DNA from: Phalacrocorax aristotelis
Taxonomy: Eukaryota; Chordata; Aves; Suliformes; Phalacrocoracidae
Direction of reading: 5' to 3'
Assembly: GCF_949628215.1 (NCBI RefSeq)
Contig: NC_134283.1
Coordinates: 24,096,975 to 24,160,974, forward strand
Length of the DNA: 64,000 nucleotides
How positions within the stretch are numbered: position 1 is the first letter of the stretch; every line of letters starts with the position of its first letter. Positions 1-13,461 of this stretch are shown in pieces. Made by a program: the position numbers and the translations under genes. Under the pieces are notes generated by a model. It did not search any database. It was not told the DNA's origin and saw nothing but the letters and a program-made list of their open reading frames with translations.

Positions 1-500
1 TTACAATGCCTCCAAGTTAAATTTCAAGCCAGCCTAACTTCCAGAGCCACAGAGGAGACAGACAGACATATTCACAGCAAGTTAATCCTTCAAAAAAGAT
101 GATGGTGATGATTAATGTTATTGATTTCCCAGCAGCAGTATTTAATCTTTCAAACACAGAGCACATTAACTGGAGTGTGCAGAAGCCAGTGTCATACCCG
201 GGGTATTCCACCTGGACCATGACTGCAAGAGGGAGTCTGCGTTCCTGCAAGAAGAGGAGTAGAACCAGGTTTCATTACATAGCTCCAGAGAAAACACGCA
301 CCCATCCTACTGGACAGACATTCTTCCCCATGGGTGAGGTAAAGGTGCATTAAAAAACAGATTACATGTGGGCTGGTTACCACAGCAGAGCTCAAAATCT
401 TCCTGTAAGCATGCTGGATTCCTGGCCAACCTTGAAGCCAGAAATGAAGGCAACAGTTACTGTTCTTTGTGAACACGCCAATTTGAGTATAAGTGTTCCT
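1..500. other. Non-coding DNA, no gene seen
   Basis: This stretch is moderately AT-rich and ends at the 3' tip of a CR1 element. Short open frames occur on both strands, but none shows a recognisable domain or convincing flanking splice sites. Confidence 0.5.
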
Positions 501-2880
501 ATAGAATCATAGAATCATTAAGGTTGGAAAAGACCCTTAAGATCTTCGAGTCCAACCACCAACCTATCACTGCCAAGTCCACCACTAAACCATATCCTCA
601 AGCACCACATCTACCCTTCTTTTAAATACCTCCAGGGATGGAGACTCAACCACCTCCCTGGGCAGCCTGTTCCAAGCCTGACAACCATTTCGGTGAAGAA
701 GTTTTTCCTAATATCCAACCTAAACTTCCCCTGGTGCAGCTTGAGGCCATTTCCTCTCGTCCTATTGCTTGTTACTAGGGAGAAGAGACCGACCCCCGCC
801 TCACTACAACCGCCTTTCAGGTAGTTGTAGAGAGCGATAAGGTCTCCCTCAGCCTCCTCTTCTCCAGGCTAAACAACCTCAGCTCCCTCAGCTGCTCCTC
901 ATAAGACTTGTTCTCTAGACCCTTCACCAACTTCGTTGCCCTTCTCTGGACACGCTCCAGCACCTCAATGTCCTTCTTGTAGTGAGGGGCCCAAAACTGC
1001 ACACAGTACCCGAGGTGCGGCCTCACCAGCGCCGAGGACAGGGGCACAATCACCTCCCTGCTCCTGCTGGCCACACTATTCCCGATACAAGCCAGGATGC
1101 CATTGGCCTTCTTGGCCGCCTGAGCACACTGCTGGCTCATGTTCAGCCGGCTGTCAGCCAACACCCCCAGGTCCTTTTCCTCCAAGGCAGCTCTCCAGCC
1201 ACTCCTCCCCAAGCCTGTAGCATTGCATGGGGTTGTTGTGACCCAAGTGCAGGACCCGGCACTTGGCCGTGTTCAATCTCATACCGCTGGCTCCGGCCCA
1301 ACAATCCAGCCTGTCCAGGCCCCTCTGTAGGGCCTTCCTGCCCTCCAGCAGATCAACACTTCCACCCAGCTTGGTGTCACCTGCAAACTTACTGAGGGTG
1401 CACTCAACCATCCAGATCATCATTACTCAACCTCATCCAGATCATCAGTGAAGATATTGAACAGGACCGGCCCCAACACTGAGCCCTGGGGAACACCACT
1501 TGTGACTGGCCGCCAACTGGAGTTGACTCCATTCACCACCACTCTCTGGGCTCGGCCGTCCAGCCAGTTTTTAACCCAGCGCAAAGTGCACTTGTCCAAA
1601 CCGTGAGCAGCCAGCTTCTCCAGGAGAATGCTGTGGGAGACAGTGTCAAAGGCCTTACTAAAGTCCAAGTAGACAACGTCCACAGCCTTCCCCTCATCCA
1701 CTAAGCGGGTCACCTTATCATAGAAGGAGACCAGGTTAGTGAGGCAGGACCTCCCTTTCATACACCCATGCTGGCTGAGCCCGATCCCCTGGTGTCCCGC
1801 AAGCGCTGCGTAATGTGATTCAAGACGGTCTGCTCCATGACCTTTCCCGGCACCAAGGTCAGGCTGACAGGCCTTAGTTTCCCCGATCCTCCTTCCGACC
1901 CTTCTTGTACAGGGGCGTCACAATCACTAGCTTCCAGTTGTGTGGGACCTCCCCGGTTGACCAGGACTGCTGATAAATGATGGAGAGTGGCTTGGCGAGC
2001 TCCTCTGCCAGCTCCTTCAGTGTCCTTAGGTGGATCCCATCCGGCCCCATGGACTTGTGAACATCCAGGTGAAGGAGCAAGTCAGTGACTGCCACCTCTC
2101 CAACAACTGGGACTTCATTCCGCATACTATCTCCATCTCCCTGTACAGGGGCCTGACAACCCTGAGGATGACCAGTCTGACCAGACTGAGGCAAAGAAAG
2201 CATTAGGTACCTCAGCCTTCTCCTCATCTTTCCTGGCAAGGTTAGCTTCTGCATCCAACAAAGGAGGGAGATTCTCCCTGGCCCTCCTTTTGTCACTGAT
2301 GTATTTATAAAAACATTTTTTGTTATCTTTAACGGTGGCGGCCAGTTTAAGTTCCAGCTGGCCCTTCGCCTTCCTAATCTTTTCCCTGCATAACCTCACA
2401 ACATCCTTGTAGTCCTCCTGAGTCACCTGCCCCATCTTCCAAAGGCAGTAAGCTCTCCTTTTTTTCTTGAGTTCCAGCCAAAGCTCCCTACTCAGCCAAG
2501 CCGGTCTTCTCCCCCACCTACTCGACTTACGGCACATGGGGACGGCCTGCTCCTGTGCATTTGAGACTTCCTTCTTTAATAACATCCAGCCTTCCTGGAC
2601 TCCTTTGCCCTTCAGGACTGCCTCCCAAGGGACTCTGTTAACCAGACTCCTTAATAATCCAAAGTCTGCCCTTCTGAAGTCCAGGGTAGTGGTTTTGCTG
2701 ACCTTCTTCCTTACTCCTCCAAGAATCAAAAACTCTATCATGTCATGGTCGCTGAGCCCAAGACGGCCTCCAACCACCACATCACCCACCAGGCCTTCTC
2801 TGTTCGTAAACAGCAGGTCCAGCAGGGCACCTCCCCTGGTTGGCTCACTTACCAGCAGTATAGCAGTATCCTGTATTTTT
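501..2880 (-). mobile_element. CR1 LINE, 5'-truncated and decayed, minus strand
   Basis: The 3' end is at 501-516, where the octamer-type repeat (atagaatc twice on the plus strand) typical of CR1 tails is followed by the conserved ggttggaaaagaccctt region. Going upstream on the minus strand, the 3' UTR is followed by ORF2 fragments. About 817-1,212 is the C-terminal part ([24 protein letters not shown]); about 1,154-1,423 is the RT catalytic region; about 1,423-1,761 is the RT core ([27 protein letters not shown]); about 1,874-2,296 is N-terminal RT (LLHLDVHKSMGPDGIHLR); about 2,127-2,870 is the C-terminal part of the endonuclease (EPTRGGALLDLLFT, GLSDHDMIEF). ORF2 is split by several frameshifts. 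The RT catalytic box, normally FADD, reads FAGD at about 1,376-1,387. ORF1 and most of the endonuclease are missing, as is usual for truncated CR1 insertions. The 5' limit is approximate, and no target duplication is expected for CR1. Confidence 0.95.
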
Positions 2881-4425
2881 TCAGATTTAGAATTTAGACA
2901 CCATGACCGCAAACAGAATATAACAGCTACAGTGTTGATGTGGTAAATCACCTAACTTAAAGCTGATAAATAATTTTTGGCCTTTGTCAGCCATGAAAAT
3001 GTATCGGGCTTAGTTATGAAAGTATGGGAAAGTAAGTCCTGGGTACCAAGAGAAAGCCCCTATAAACCTGCAGCTTTAGATTTCAGCAAAATCAGGTGCT
3101 GGAAAGTGTTATGGAGATTAGCTGCTAGCTGTAGGGATTTCCCAGGAGGACAGAAAGAAACGCCTCTCCACACCCCCTGCACTTGGCTGATGGCGCGCTT
3201 GAGCTGTGTTCAGTGCCATTGCTGCAGAGCGCAACATCGGGCTGGAGGTTCCAGAGTCTGTAATTTAAATGGCACCAGTCCCATTTTCCCTTTTAAAGCC
3301 AGGCCAGTCTGAGAGAACCGGAATGGCTGGTCAGTCAAGGTGACAAACGTCTGCTAGATAAGAGGTACCAGCACATGTTGCCTTGTCATTGACTGTACCA
3401 GAATATAAAGTTTAATCTTCCTGACAACATTTTCAGCCGTGAAAGAGGATGAAGCATCCAAACAAAGCACCTGATTGTACTCTGGGGACGGTAATCTTGC
3501 AGTTCTCTTAGATGCTGTGTCTGTATCAGAAACTTCAATTTAATTGTCTTAATTAACTCTCTTAATAATTAACAGTCAGGATTTAGAAGGCTGTGGCATA
3601 TTTTCATCTTGCAGTATTGACTGGCTTCCTTAAAGCCCCAGCTCTGGAGCCATGTTTCAGTAAGGGGAAAAAATTTAGCACTTTTTGAAAACTTAAAAAT
3701 TGTTATGAATTAGATGTCAGAATAATATTTTAAAAAAATTCTAAGACCTGCTGAAAAAGAATATCTATGACTTCTAAGCCAGCTTCATGACTTTTAGGGC
3801 CCAATTCATTATTTTCTAAAACTTATTGCTGTCAAAGCTGTAATTTAGCTCATAAAAATATTTGTTGTTCTAGGGATAGCACATCCTGGGGTTAATGGAC
3901 TCTGTAACCTCCTATGTTTTCATTATTTTTAAAAGTCAGTCATTGGCAGCCAGCTGGAGAGCGCTTTATTAGCAAACATCCCCAGAGAGCAGACACTTTA
4001 ACACTTGATATCTTTTTGGCTTAGAGGATATGGCAAGGACACAAAGCTCCTCACTGCACCTTGGAAAATAAGACAACCACAGTGACACAGCCTAAAACAT
4101 GCCGTGCAGCACCCCACTGACCAGTGCTGCCTTGGCACAGGGTTTCCCATCCTGTGTCTGCCCCCACTGCTACCACAATCAGGGTGAAGGGCAGGTCTGA
4201 CCTGCACCCTGCCCTGACATATCACCTGCTGCATGTGTAGTTGATGTTTATTTTTCATATAAAGTAATACTACAATATCAACATTAAGTATTAACAAGTT
4301 TTAGTGTGTTTTACAATTTTTTTAATGATGTTTGAAAGCAAAAAGCTGTATTCTTGACTAATGTGACACTACTTGAGAGATAAAAATCAACTTTATTAAC
4401 ATCATGTCTTACATAAGTATCCATA

Positions 4426-4446
4426 TCTCTCTCTCACTCTCTCTCC
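4426..4446. repeat. CT-rich microsatellite
   Basis: An imperfect CT dinucleotide run is followed by a short C run. Confidence 0.7.
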
Positions 4447-5115
4447 CCCCAGGTCAAACTCCATTCCTCTAACGCATTGCAAATCCTGTTTCCCTTTTAG
4501 GTCAATACATGTTCCTGTTCTCTGTGGAAACACACATTATAACTTCTGTGCCATTTAACTTTTTAAGATATTTTAATATATCTTTTCAATAGAATAATTA
4601 GTGATATATATGGTAAATATGTATCTAAAGAATGTACAAATACATAATATATGTCTATACATATACGTGCAACCAGTATTAACATATATTAATGGGGTTT
4701 TACTGGCTAAAGTATAAAAATATAATGAACTCAACTACTCCTAAAGAAGATACAACCACTCCTTTGAAAATTAAATAAACATTTTGAAGTCAAACACACA
4801 ACAAGGGTAACCAAAATGAATTTTTGAGAAAGTGTTGTCGCATGGTTTTTTTTAAACTTTCTATCAATCAGCAGTGCTTTTTCCCAATGTGAAGTACAGC
4901 AGGTTTCTGAACGATTCAGCTTGAGTGAAGGAAGCGATAGTTGGACATACACTTATTTTTGTTGAGCTGCTGACCCTTTGTTATCTGTCAGTGATACCAA
5001 GATGTCTCGCTTTTCTTAGCCAACTGCACTGGAAAAGAAGCACACATTATAGAAAAGCCAGCAAAGGCTAAAAATGTAAACTTCATTTAGAGTCTTCTGG
5101 TACCTTTTTTCACAG

Positions 5116-5205
5116 ACACATCTCCTTGTATGGGGATGCTAATGGAAACCAGAAACAGAGGCTAAAAGAGCCTCAGGTGCAGGATTATACACTCAGTTAA
5201 AACAG
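5116..5205 (+). other. Exon-like segment, possibly non-coding
   Basis: It is preceded by a strong acceptor (tacctttttt cacag) and followed by a strong donor (aacag/gtaagg). All three frames contain a stop, so if it is used it would be a non-coding or terminal exon. No partner exon was established and chance is a real possibility. Confidence 0.2.
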
Positions 5206-7000
5206 GTAAGGATTTGATATTTTTGGATCTTGTCCATACCTTACTTGCATAAATCAAGTTTCTGTTTCTGAAGAACCAATAGTGAAATCAAAAGTTAATG
5301 CTTACTCCTAATGTGATCAGGTGTGTATTAGCTGCAGTCATTTATACCACAATAGTTGTGAAGTCACTGTCAGCCTGTCAGAATGGTTACTGTCTTCTCC
5401 ACAACAATATAAATGACAATAATAAATGTGAGATACACAAAGTGTATGACTTTGTTTTACTGAACATGTATTACCCACTGAACCTGACTTGTTAAATTCT
5501 AAGACAGCATTCAGTCATGCTAGTGATCTGTCAAACCAGACCTGTACCAGCTAATCATTGTTCTTGTTTGAAAACTGATTTACAGTTCTTAACAAACCTA
5601 AACCACGTCACCTACCAGTCTTATTCCAAATGAAGCAGCAGCATACTCTTTTTGCATGAGGTGAAGGACGCCTTACCACCAGTCTAGGTAAAACTGCCAG
5701 TCTCCAAATCACAGCAATTCTGCAAGGCAACTGAGGCAGGAGTGAAAGTACCAATAAAAAAAAATGACCTAGATTAAATGATTTGCTACTTATAGGAGAA
5801 ACATGCAATAAAAAGAATCCTTCCCTCTTGGTTCAATTCCATTCCTTCAGCACAATTTGAATATAATCGAATATAAATGTGCCCTTTCCAGAGCAACTGT
5901 TCTTATGGAGAGATTTACCTCAGCTTGATTTAAAGTATGCATTTGCAGGCCAAGCACCCCGAGAAGCTTTGGAATATGACATTAATATAAAAGATGACAA
6001 ATGAAAATGGTTCAGATATAAATAAGTTCACAGACCAGTAGAGGGCAAAGTACTAAGAGTAAATTGCAAAGTTATATGGGTCTATGGTGTGTAATGATAT
6101 AACTTTGGAACTGAGAACATGAGAAGTAGAGGGCCCTTAAGGGAACAAGGCTGAGACAGCTTTGCTCTCCGCTCATGTTCCTCAGGCCCCTTCTCCAGGC
6201 ATGAATGAGTGGGGATGCCCTGTCGTAATGGCATATGTGTGTGCAATTTGTTATTTTAAGTAGAAAAGCCCTCATTAAGCGAAATGGATAATGGCAATAC
6301 CCAGGACCTTTGGTACAGAAATGCTAGTGCATTAAACACAACATTACCTTCCATCAGTATTATCAACCCAAACCTTGCCTGCATACAGAACTTGTAACAT
6401 TTTAATTACTATGAACTATACCAATATTGCTCTCCTAGCATGAACACTGCTATACAAGACTAAAGCTACTACTTGTACAGCAGTATAGGTGATACAAGCA
6501 GGGGAATATAAGGAATAATCTAAAACCCATTTTATAAAAGGTTTTACAGGAAAAACAAGTGGAGCTATTGGACCTTTGGGCTTTAAACTGAGACCTCCCC
6601 TGACATACCTCTGGAACGGACAGGGATTGCCTGGCTGATTTTTTGAAGCTTCTTTTGAGAGACTGTTCCTGCTCACACAGTGATCTGAGCATTTACACAA
6701 GCCACCTTCTGTCTGGGAGTCATGCAGCCATGTAAGTGTGGCAATGAATCATGGAATAATTTGGAGGTCCCTGGGCTCGATGTCCTACCCAAAGCAGGGC
6801 AAACTTTGAAGTTAGAGCCAGTCTGAGCCAAGAGGTAACATTAGCTTGAGCTCAGCGCTATGTAATGCAGGATTTGGGCATGGCTGAGGCAGGCCTGTCA
6901 TTGTCTGCACCTCACTGTGTTGATACGCCTGCTATCTCCTATGAATACACTGAAGGGTTTTGCAATTTTCTGCTCCCAGGGAAAGATCTTGGCACTGGGG

Positions 7001-7030
7001 GAAAAAAAAGGCAAAAAAAAAAAAAAAAAA
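7001..7030. repeat. A-rich run
   Basis: A-rich sequence ends in 18 consecutive A (7,013-7,030). There is no recognisable retroposed body upstream, so it is listed as a simple repeat. Confidence 0.75.
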
Positions 7031-9066
7031 GCAGAGGGACAGAAAGGGTGATTTTAACACACAGCGTGTGTTGTAAGGCACGAGAGACTAATGCCATGAC
7101 AAACTACCAATGTGGAAAACATCGTTAACAGCCATTGTTAGATCCTGTGATATCCTGGCACAAACAAAAAAAGTCAAAGATGTAATTAGTAGGTTAAATG
7201 TTGCAAAACAGCAAGGAAGCAAACAAGGAGAGATACTGAAAACTTGCCATGATTAGAAGAATGATAAACACCACCTAGTCTTCCAGAAGAAACATGGGAG
7301 CAGAAAACTCCTTCAGAAAAGGGGAGAATGCCAATAAAACCAAATGGCAACACTGGGAAGGGTGTTGCCTTTTGCAGGGCTGGGCAGGGTCCTCTGCTGC
7401 ATGTCTTAGGCAGCATAAAGGAAGAAACTGAGCTAGAGCTAAGGAAAAAGCTAGGTAAATTGCAGACAGAAAATATCTGCCAGACCCTCACTGTAAGACT
7501 AATAGTTCAAGAAAGGAACAAATGGTAAAAGCCACTCCTCACAGCCCCTGGAAAAGAGAGCTTTAGATATCACAATCTACTCTGGAGCATACTGAAGCAT
7601 TGTGGTGGGGCAAGGAAAATAACTAAACACACCAGCATGCAATGTCAGGATGCACTTCACACTATTAAAGTAAACATGCACTTGGGTGGATGCTGTAAGA
7701 GAAAAACTGATGGCAAAGTCCTCTCACTTCTTTTGCCTGACATGGTCCTTGACTATGCTGTCGGAGAACCCATTGATGGATACCACAGCCAGAAGCACCG
7801 GACTTAACTTTCACACAATGAAAGGTCTGTATTTTGTTGGCCTTATATTCACTATAGATGTAAAGCTTGAAAGGCAGGCAGCAGCAAGGGAAATCAGATT
7901 AAACCTGTGAGAATAAACATATAATGAGAATCTCAGCTCTTTTGAGTCCTACCTGCACTTTAGGGCACAAAAATGCAAATCAATTCTCATGTCTTGATAG
8001 TGGCGTACAAGGCAGTAGGGTAAAAACATACAAGCCAATGGTGGCAGCTGCTTCCCCAAGATTATCAAGACTTGTTCATTGAACACCTACAGGCAAGCTG
8101 CAAACCTTCAGTGCCAGTTATTTCTATCTTCACATCTGCGTGAAAGCTGGAAATATGTTAGGAGTCGGGACAAACGTGTAAGGGCTCTATCCAGGCCACC
8201 CTAAATTAGTCCTCTCAGTGACTAGTCTTTCACGTTGTGATGGGGATAGCAGGTGATGGAGGCTTATCCAGGGAAGATGCCACATAAGAAGTGTCTGGCA
8301 GCCCCCCAGGGCATGCAGTCTGAATGCCATCCTACATGCCTTCAAAGCTAGTCCCTGAGCAGAATCCTAGCTGTTAACACTTTCACAAATATAATGGAAT
8401 TTAACAATCTGAAGGGTGTGCAAAGAGCACTATGCAACAGGAGGAGATGGCAAAGCTATGCTCATTCGCTATAGAAGTTGGATAGAGGAAACTCTTTCCT
8501 TACCACAGAAAAGGTTCAGATCCAGAAAAGAGCAATGAGTGAATCACAAGAGATAAATCCCACTAAAGACAACATGAATGTTGCAGCCCATTAATTTCAG
8601 TAGGAAATTTGGAGATTAAACTGGTTGTTGTGTCTGGGCTTAAGTCCACTTAAAATAATACAGATGATTGGGAGGTCAATCAGCTGCCATAAAGGTCACT
8701 AGGGCTTAGAGGTGCAGCAGCAGAAGATCCCTTACTCCTCCTGAGCAGCAGCTTTGTTCATAAATTACCATGTAATTGTTGCAGACCCATGGAGAATGGT
8801 GCCAGCAGCTGGGAAATTGCTGAGAGGCTTTGCACAGGGAAAATGACATGACTGAAGTGGGTAGACTAAAAACAGGGAAGAAGAAAATAACATACATGGT
8901 CCCCTCAGGGGTGGGGTAGTTCTTCCTGCACAAGTGTTTGGAGAAGGGACATGGCTGCTAAATAGCACTGGAATTTTCTCTCCAGCTGAAAGAAATGCTG
9001 TTTCTTCTTCTCAGCCCAGACTGTGTGTTCCTCTCTTCCTAGCTGTGTCTCCACAAGTCACTGCAT

Positions 9067-9643
9067 TGTCTTGGTTTCAGTGGGGATAGAGTTAAATTTC
9101 TTCGGAGTAGCTAGTAGGGGACTATGTTTTGGATTTTTGCTGGAAACAGTGGTGATAATGTGGAGATGTTTTAGTTGTTGCTAAGTAGCACTTACACTGG
9201 TCCAGGACTTTTTCAGCTCCCCGTGCTCTGCCGGGTGCACAAGAAGCTGGGAGGGGGCACAGCCGGGACAGCTGACCCAAACTGACCAACGGGATATTCC
9301 ATACCATATGGCGTCATGCTCGGTATATAAAGCTGGGGAAGAAGGAGGAAGGGGGGGATATTTGGAGTGACGGTGTTTCTCTTCCCAAGTCACCGTTACG
9401 TGTAATGGAGCCCTGCTTTCCTGGAGACGGCTGAACACCTGCCCGCTCATGGGAAGGAGTGAATGAATGCCTTGGTTTGCTTTGCTTCCGTGCACAGCTT
9501 TTGCTTTACCTATTAAACTGTCTTTATCTCAACCCATGAGTTGCCTCACTTTTACTCTTCCAATTCTCTCTCCCATCCCACCAGAGGGGAGCGAGCGAGC
9601 GGCTGCGTGGTGCTTGGTTGCTGACTGGGGCTAAATCACGACA
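9067..9643 (+). mobile_element. Solo LTR, ERVL-type avian endogenous retrovirus
   Basis: This 577-bp fossil begins TGTC and ends GACA. It is flanked by a perfect 5-bp target duplication, tgcat, at 9,062-9,066 and 9,644-9,648. A TATA box (tatataa, about 9,324-9,330) marks the LTR promoter, and a poly(A)-signal-like attaaa lies in the downstream third. No internal sequence is attached, so it is a solo LTR left by recombination between the two LTRs of a former insertion. The 3' third (attaaactgtctttatct, aacccatgag) resembles the LTR of the large element at 13,462-19,979, indicating a related family. It is about 95% identical by eye to the inverted copy at 27,301-27,873. The 5-bp duplication fits ERVL-type integration. 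Confidence 0.9.
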
Positions 9644-9648
9644 TGCAT

Positions 9649-12600
9649 AAAGGTGGCTGTGAATGTGGGGTGTGTGATCCAGCATACTACTGCCCAGCTT
9701 ACACAGGGCAGCTTGAAGTCTCATTCCTTAGGATCACCATGATGCATACAGTACAGTTGTATTGATCCCCAGACTACCAGAGTTACACGTCCAGAAAACA
9801 ACAGCCCAAAAAGAAGCCAGGGAAGAGCTGGAAATGAAATACTCTCCAGCTAGGCAATTAACTTCCAGGGCAGATTTTAAGAAACGCTACAAAATGTTCT
9901 TCTCCGAAAAAGCCTTTCTAGTGCAGAGTACTGATACTTCTTCAAGACATTTTTATTCACCCCCTGCCATCAAATGGATGAAACAGCCTACCCAAAGAAT
10001 GATTCTCACAAGAGACACTAAGCAGAGACTCCATAAAATGCACTGGTTTTGATATTGGTATTTTGTATGAAGGCATTTCAATAATGCTACTATGAAGGGC
10101 AATGAATGGTATTTGAGAATATTTAGAAGGGAACAGAACTGACATGCTTGCATCACCTGACCTCCTTTGTTTTATGTTGCAAGATGCACTTGTAACAAAC
10201 ATACGTCAGACCAGCTGTTTGACAAAAAAGCATGTAGATTGACCTTATTGCTAATTTCAGGATGTATTCTGAAAGCAAGGCAAACTCTACTTCCCGTAGA
10301 AATAAATGAAACAGACTAGAACATTACCTCTAGCAATGATATGAAGTAGAATATGCTTAAGGAAAATAAACTGGCATTATTTGCTTACATTGATAAGCTT
10401 CACTGATTCATGTGTATTTGGTAAAATCTACTGAAATAAAAAAATAGAGAGCAATTTCGGTACACACAGTTTTGACTGGAAGACCCTGTTAACGTGACTC
10501 ATTTATTTTGTGTCTGCTATGATGAGGAAACACAGCTGCAGCCTCTGCCACCTCTTAGCCCATACAGACCGATGAGATGCTGGCACTGGCAAGCAGCCAG
10601 CAGATAACCAACGGGCGGCTCTTCCCCTTTGCACTGAGGATGGCTGTAAAGCCTTCACCACTGAAACCCCCTTGTGTAAGTGGGACAGGCCAATGGCAGC
10701 AGGACAAAGTCCTCCAGCCTTCTCTACCTGTGACAGAAAGGCACAAAAATGTTCTGTTGTGTTGTATTAACAGAGAAGAGGATCCACAGCACATCCTCTT
10801 GTGTGAAAAAGGCTGCCAGCTGAGATGAATAGCTTGCAGGGACAGCTATTTTAAGTGCTTTATTACAGCGAGGGCTTTATGAGAACTATATCATACTTAT
10901 ACTGGCATGAAAAATATACTTTATGCCCCAGAAATCTCTGAACAAGTATTCTTTTACTGTTCTCAGCTGGCCATGCTGCTGGCAGAAAGGGTTCTGGAGA
11001 AATACCGCAGGGGATCCTGGACAAGGCAGGTGACAAGTCTCCTTCTAGGAGACTGTCACAGGAAGCATGGGAAAGATTTATTTGTATTAATGCAGCTACA
11101 GAGCTTTTCTGCAGATCCCAAAGTACCTTAAAAAGTTACAGGCTTTCACAAAGAAGAAAACATAGACCCAGAGATGCAAGGGTCATCTAGCAGGCCATAA
11201 AATGAGACAGTCAGTTCCCCTGATCACAGTGTCTTCCCTTTCTTTACACTGAGTAGGCTCTGGGATCGTCATCTGTTGGGTAGCTGCTGTGTTTAAGGAG
11301 ATGAGGGTAAGTACTGACATGATACAGCGAGATTTCTGTAGTACATAAGCATTAAGGTAGCAGCAAAGATGGTTAGGAGAATAAAGTGGTGCAGGTCAGC
11401 CATAACTTTCCTATAACGTCAGATATTAAGAACTGCATCCCAGCAGTCCTTGTTATATGTGACAACTGAATCCCTGGGTTTTAACATTAAACAAAAACCC
11501 AATACCAGTTGAAATAGCACCAGCATGAGATGAAAGAGAGATGTCTGCAAAGAAAACAAGAAGAGACTTCAAAGCCCTCCACTGATTCCTCACACTAAAG
11601 TCACCTTGTCCTGAGGCATCAGTCCGTATCTCCATCTATTTTGTGTTTAGATCCCACAACCACCACAGTGTCTTCAAGTTTAATTAACTGACACTGAACC
11701 TGCTTACGCTGCAGCCATCCTGTGAAGGTCTTGGAGGCTAGCATGCATCCCAGCATATTACTCACTCTAACACAAGATGTCAACATCTTAGCACAAGTAC
11801 TCTTCTTACTGTCAGGGTTTCAGAGCATTCACCACACGCGCTGCCTGCAATGACAATGGACCACACTTGGCCTTGCCTGGCTGGGCCAATGGATCTGTGA
11901 TGAGCTGCTAGGGGGCTTAATTTGGTCTGGTTCATTGGCAGGAGGTGAAAGAGTTCCACACACATCACATCACCTCTATGAAATTGCCAGATCCTTCAAG
12001 AGCTCCTTTAAAGGCTAATCTATGATACTCAAACAGCAACTTCCATTCATATATCCTACAGAACAAGAGAGGGATTAGAAAGGACTGAGCGAAATCCCCA
12101 GGATTAGCAAAATATCACTATGTGATGTCTGAAGTTTTCATTATTTCACCGTGTAATTGTATCACCATTGGACTTAGACACAAGGAAAGCAACCACAGAC
12201 GGCTCTGGTGATTGCTACATTTTTAGCAGAGTGCACATACAGTCTGTAGGACATTTGCTTACTCCTCCAGGATCCCACAGAATTAAGAAAATAGTTTTGT
12301 AATATCAGAAATAGCTTCCTGCTTTTTGTCAAACATCAGGAGAAATACGCCTATGTGATAAGGCAATGTTTGACACACAATTGTAATGTCAGCACCCAAG
12401 GGAGCAATGTCAACCCTGGTATCAGTTTCATGGCTCGATAGAAGAAGCGTTACTAACCAAGGAGAGTCTCAGAAGTTGATAGGTTTAAGTGCAGTGTCAT
12501 TTTCTTACCACTTCCAGGAGCCTCTCAGTGATATAGCCATGTCCGCAGTGTGAATTTCTTGGGAAATGCAGGTGGTAGCAAAGTGTGGGAGCTAGCAGAA

Positions 12601-12775
12601 AGTACAAGTCAGGGAGGAAAGAAGGGAAATACACCTCATTTTCTTGTGTGAAGTCTAGTGAAAAACCAATCTGCTCTAACATTCAGACCCCAGCTTGTTC
12701 TGTGGAGTTCTGGAAGCTGTATCAGTAGATATCTTGTCATGGTTTCACTAGCTGTAGCTGGGAAATAGATGGGAG
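9649..12775. other. Non-coding DNA, no gene seen
   Basis: AT-rich single-copy-looking sequence. A short open segment ending at a good donor (gtaagt at about 11,305) was noted but has no supported partner exons. No repeat family was recognised. Confidence 0.45.
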
Positions 12776-12781
12776 TCACTG

Positions 12782-13429
12782 TGTTGTTGAAATCTGTGTA
12801 GATCTACCGATCTTAAGCAAAGCCTCAGGCTTTATGAAGACCATTCCCAACCCATGGGGCATGTATATTCTCTTGTGACTACATAGAACCATGACCAGCT
12901 GTGTGAGGGATTTTAGATGATGGTCTGTGTAGGGCCATGGAAAAATTACAAGATGAACACAGCTGTGAGAACGTGACCTTGAAGAAGGGAACTGGGAGGA
13001 TTGTTACTGAACAATATGGGGTTGCAACCTGGGAGCCGCTGTTAGCTGGCACCTGGCAGGCCTTGTTGCGTGCGCTGGCCACGCGTGTGGCAACGTCTAG
13101 TCAGTACTTTTCCACTGAATCTGCTGAGGGTATAAAAAAGCATGGCTCAAAGCAGAGAGAGGAGAGAGGACACAGGAGCCACAGGGGACGCCCTGAAGGT
13201 GCCATGCCTGCCTCCCTTCTCTATGATGACCCTGCTAATGGTCACCCTCCTGCTCAGCGGTGTCTCCGGCATAGTCGGGTTGGTAAGACTCTTGTAAAGG
13301 GAAAACAATATGCTAGTAACTGCTTATCCAAGACTATAATAGAGCAATAAATACTGTTGTGCTTTTTAAATATTGTGTGTTGGGTGAACTTTGTGCATAG
13401 GAATCCTGCAAACCTGTTACACCACCACA
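12782..13429 (+). mobile_element. Solo LTR, class II (ERVK-like) type
   Basis: This 648-bp fossil begins TGTTG and ends CCACA. It is flanked by a perfect 6-bp target duplication, tcactg, at 12,776-12,781 and 13,430-13,435. A TATA box (tataaaaaag, 13,131-13,140) and a poly(A) signal (aataaa, 13,346-13,351) lie about 215 bp apart, as expected for U3 and R. No retroviral internal region is attached. The 6-bp duplication and the TATA and AATAAA layout fit class II, but the family name was not recognised. It differs from the ERVL-type LTRs in this window. Confidence 0.8.
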
Positions 13430-13461
13430 TCACTGAATCCCTACCATGTGTTTACCTCATG

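Larger units (their letters stand above)
2881..9061. other. AT-rich non-coding DNA
   Basis: No gene or clear transposon was recognised. It contains a CT-rich simple repeat (about 4,426-4,446), an A-rich run (7,001-7,030) and a 90-base segment with good splice signals on both sides (5,116-5,205), described separately. Open frames are short and unconvincing. Confidence 0.5.

Noticed and set aside
2988-3028. Segment bounded by cctttgtcag and gtaagt near the CR1 5' edge
   Set aside because: About 40 bases, no partner exons, and no family similarity.
11251-11304. Plus-strand short open segment before gtaagt
   Set aside because: Too short and without supported neighbours.
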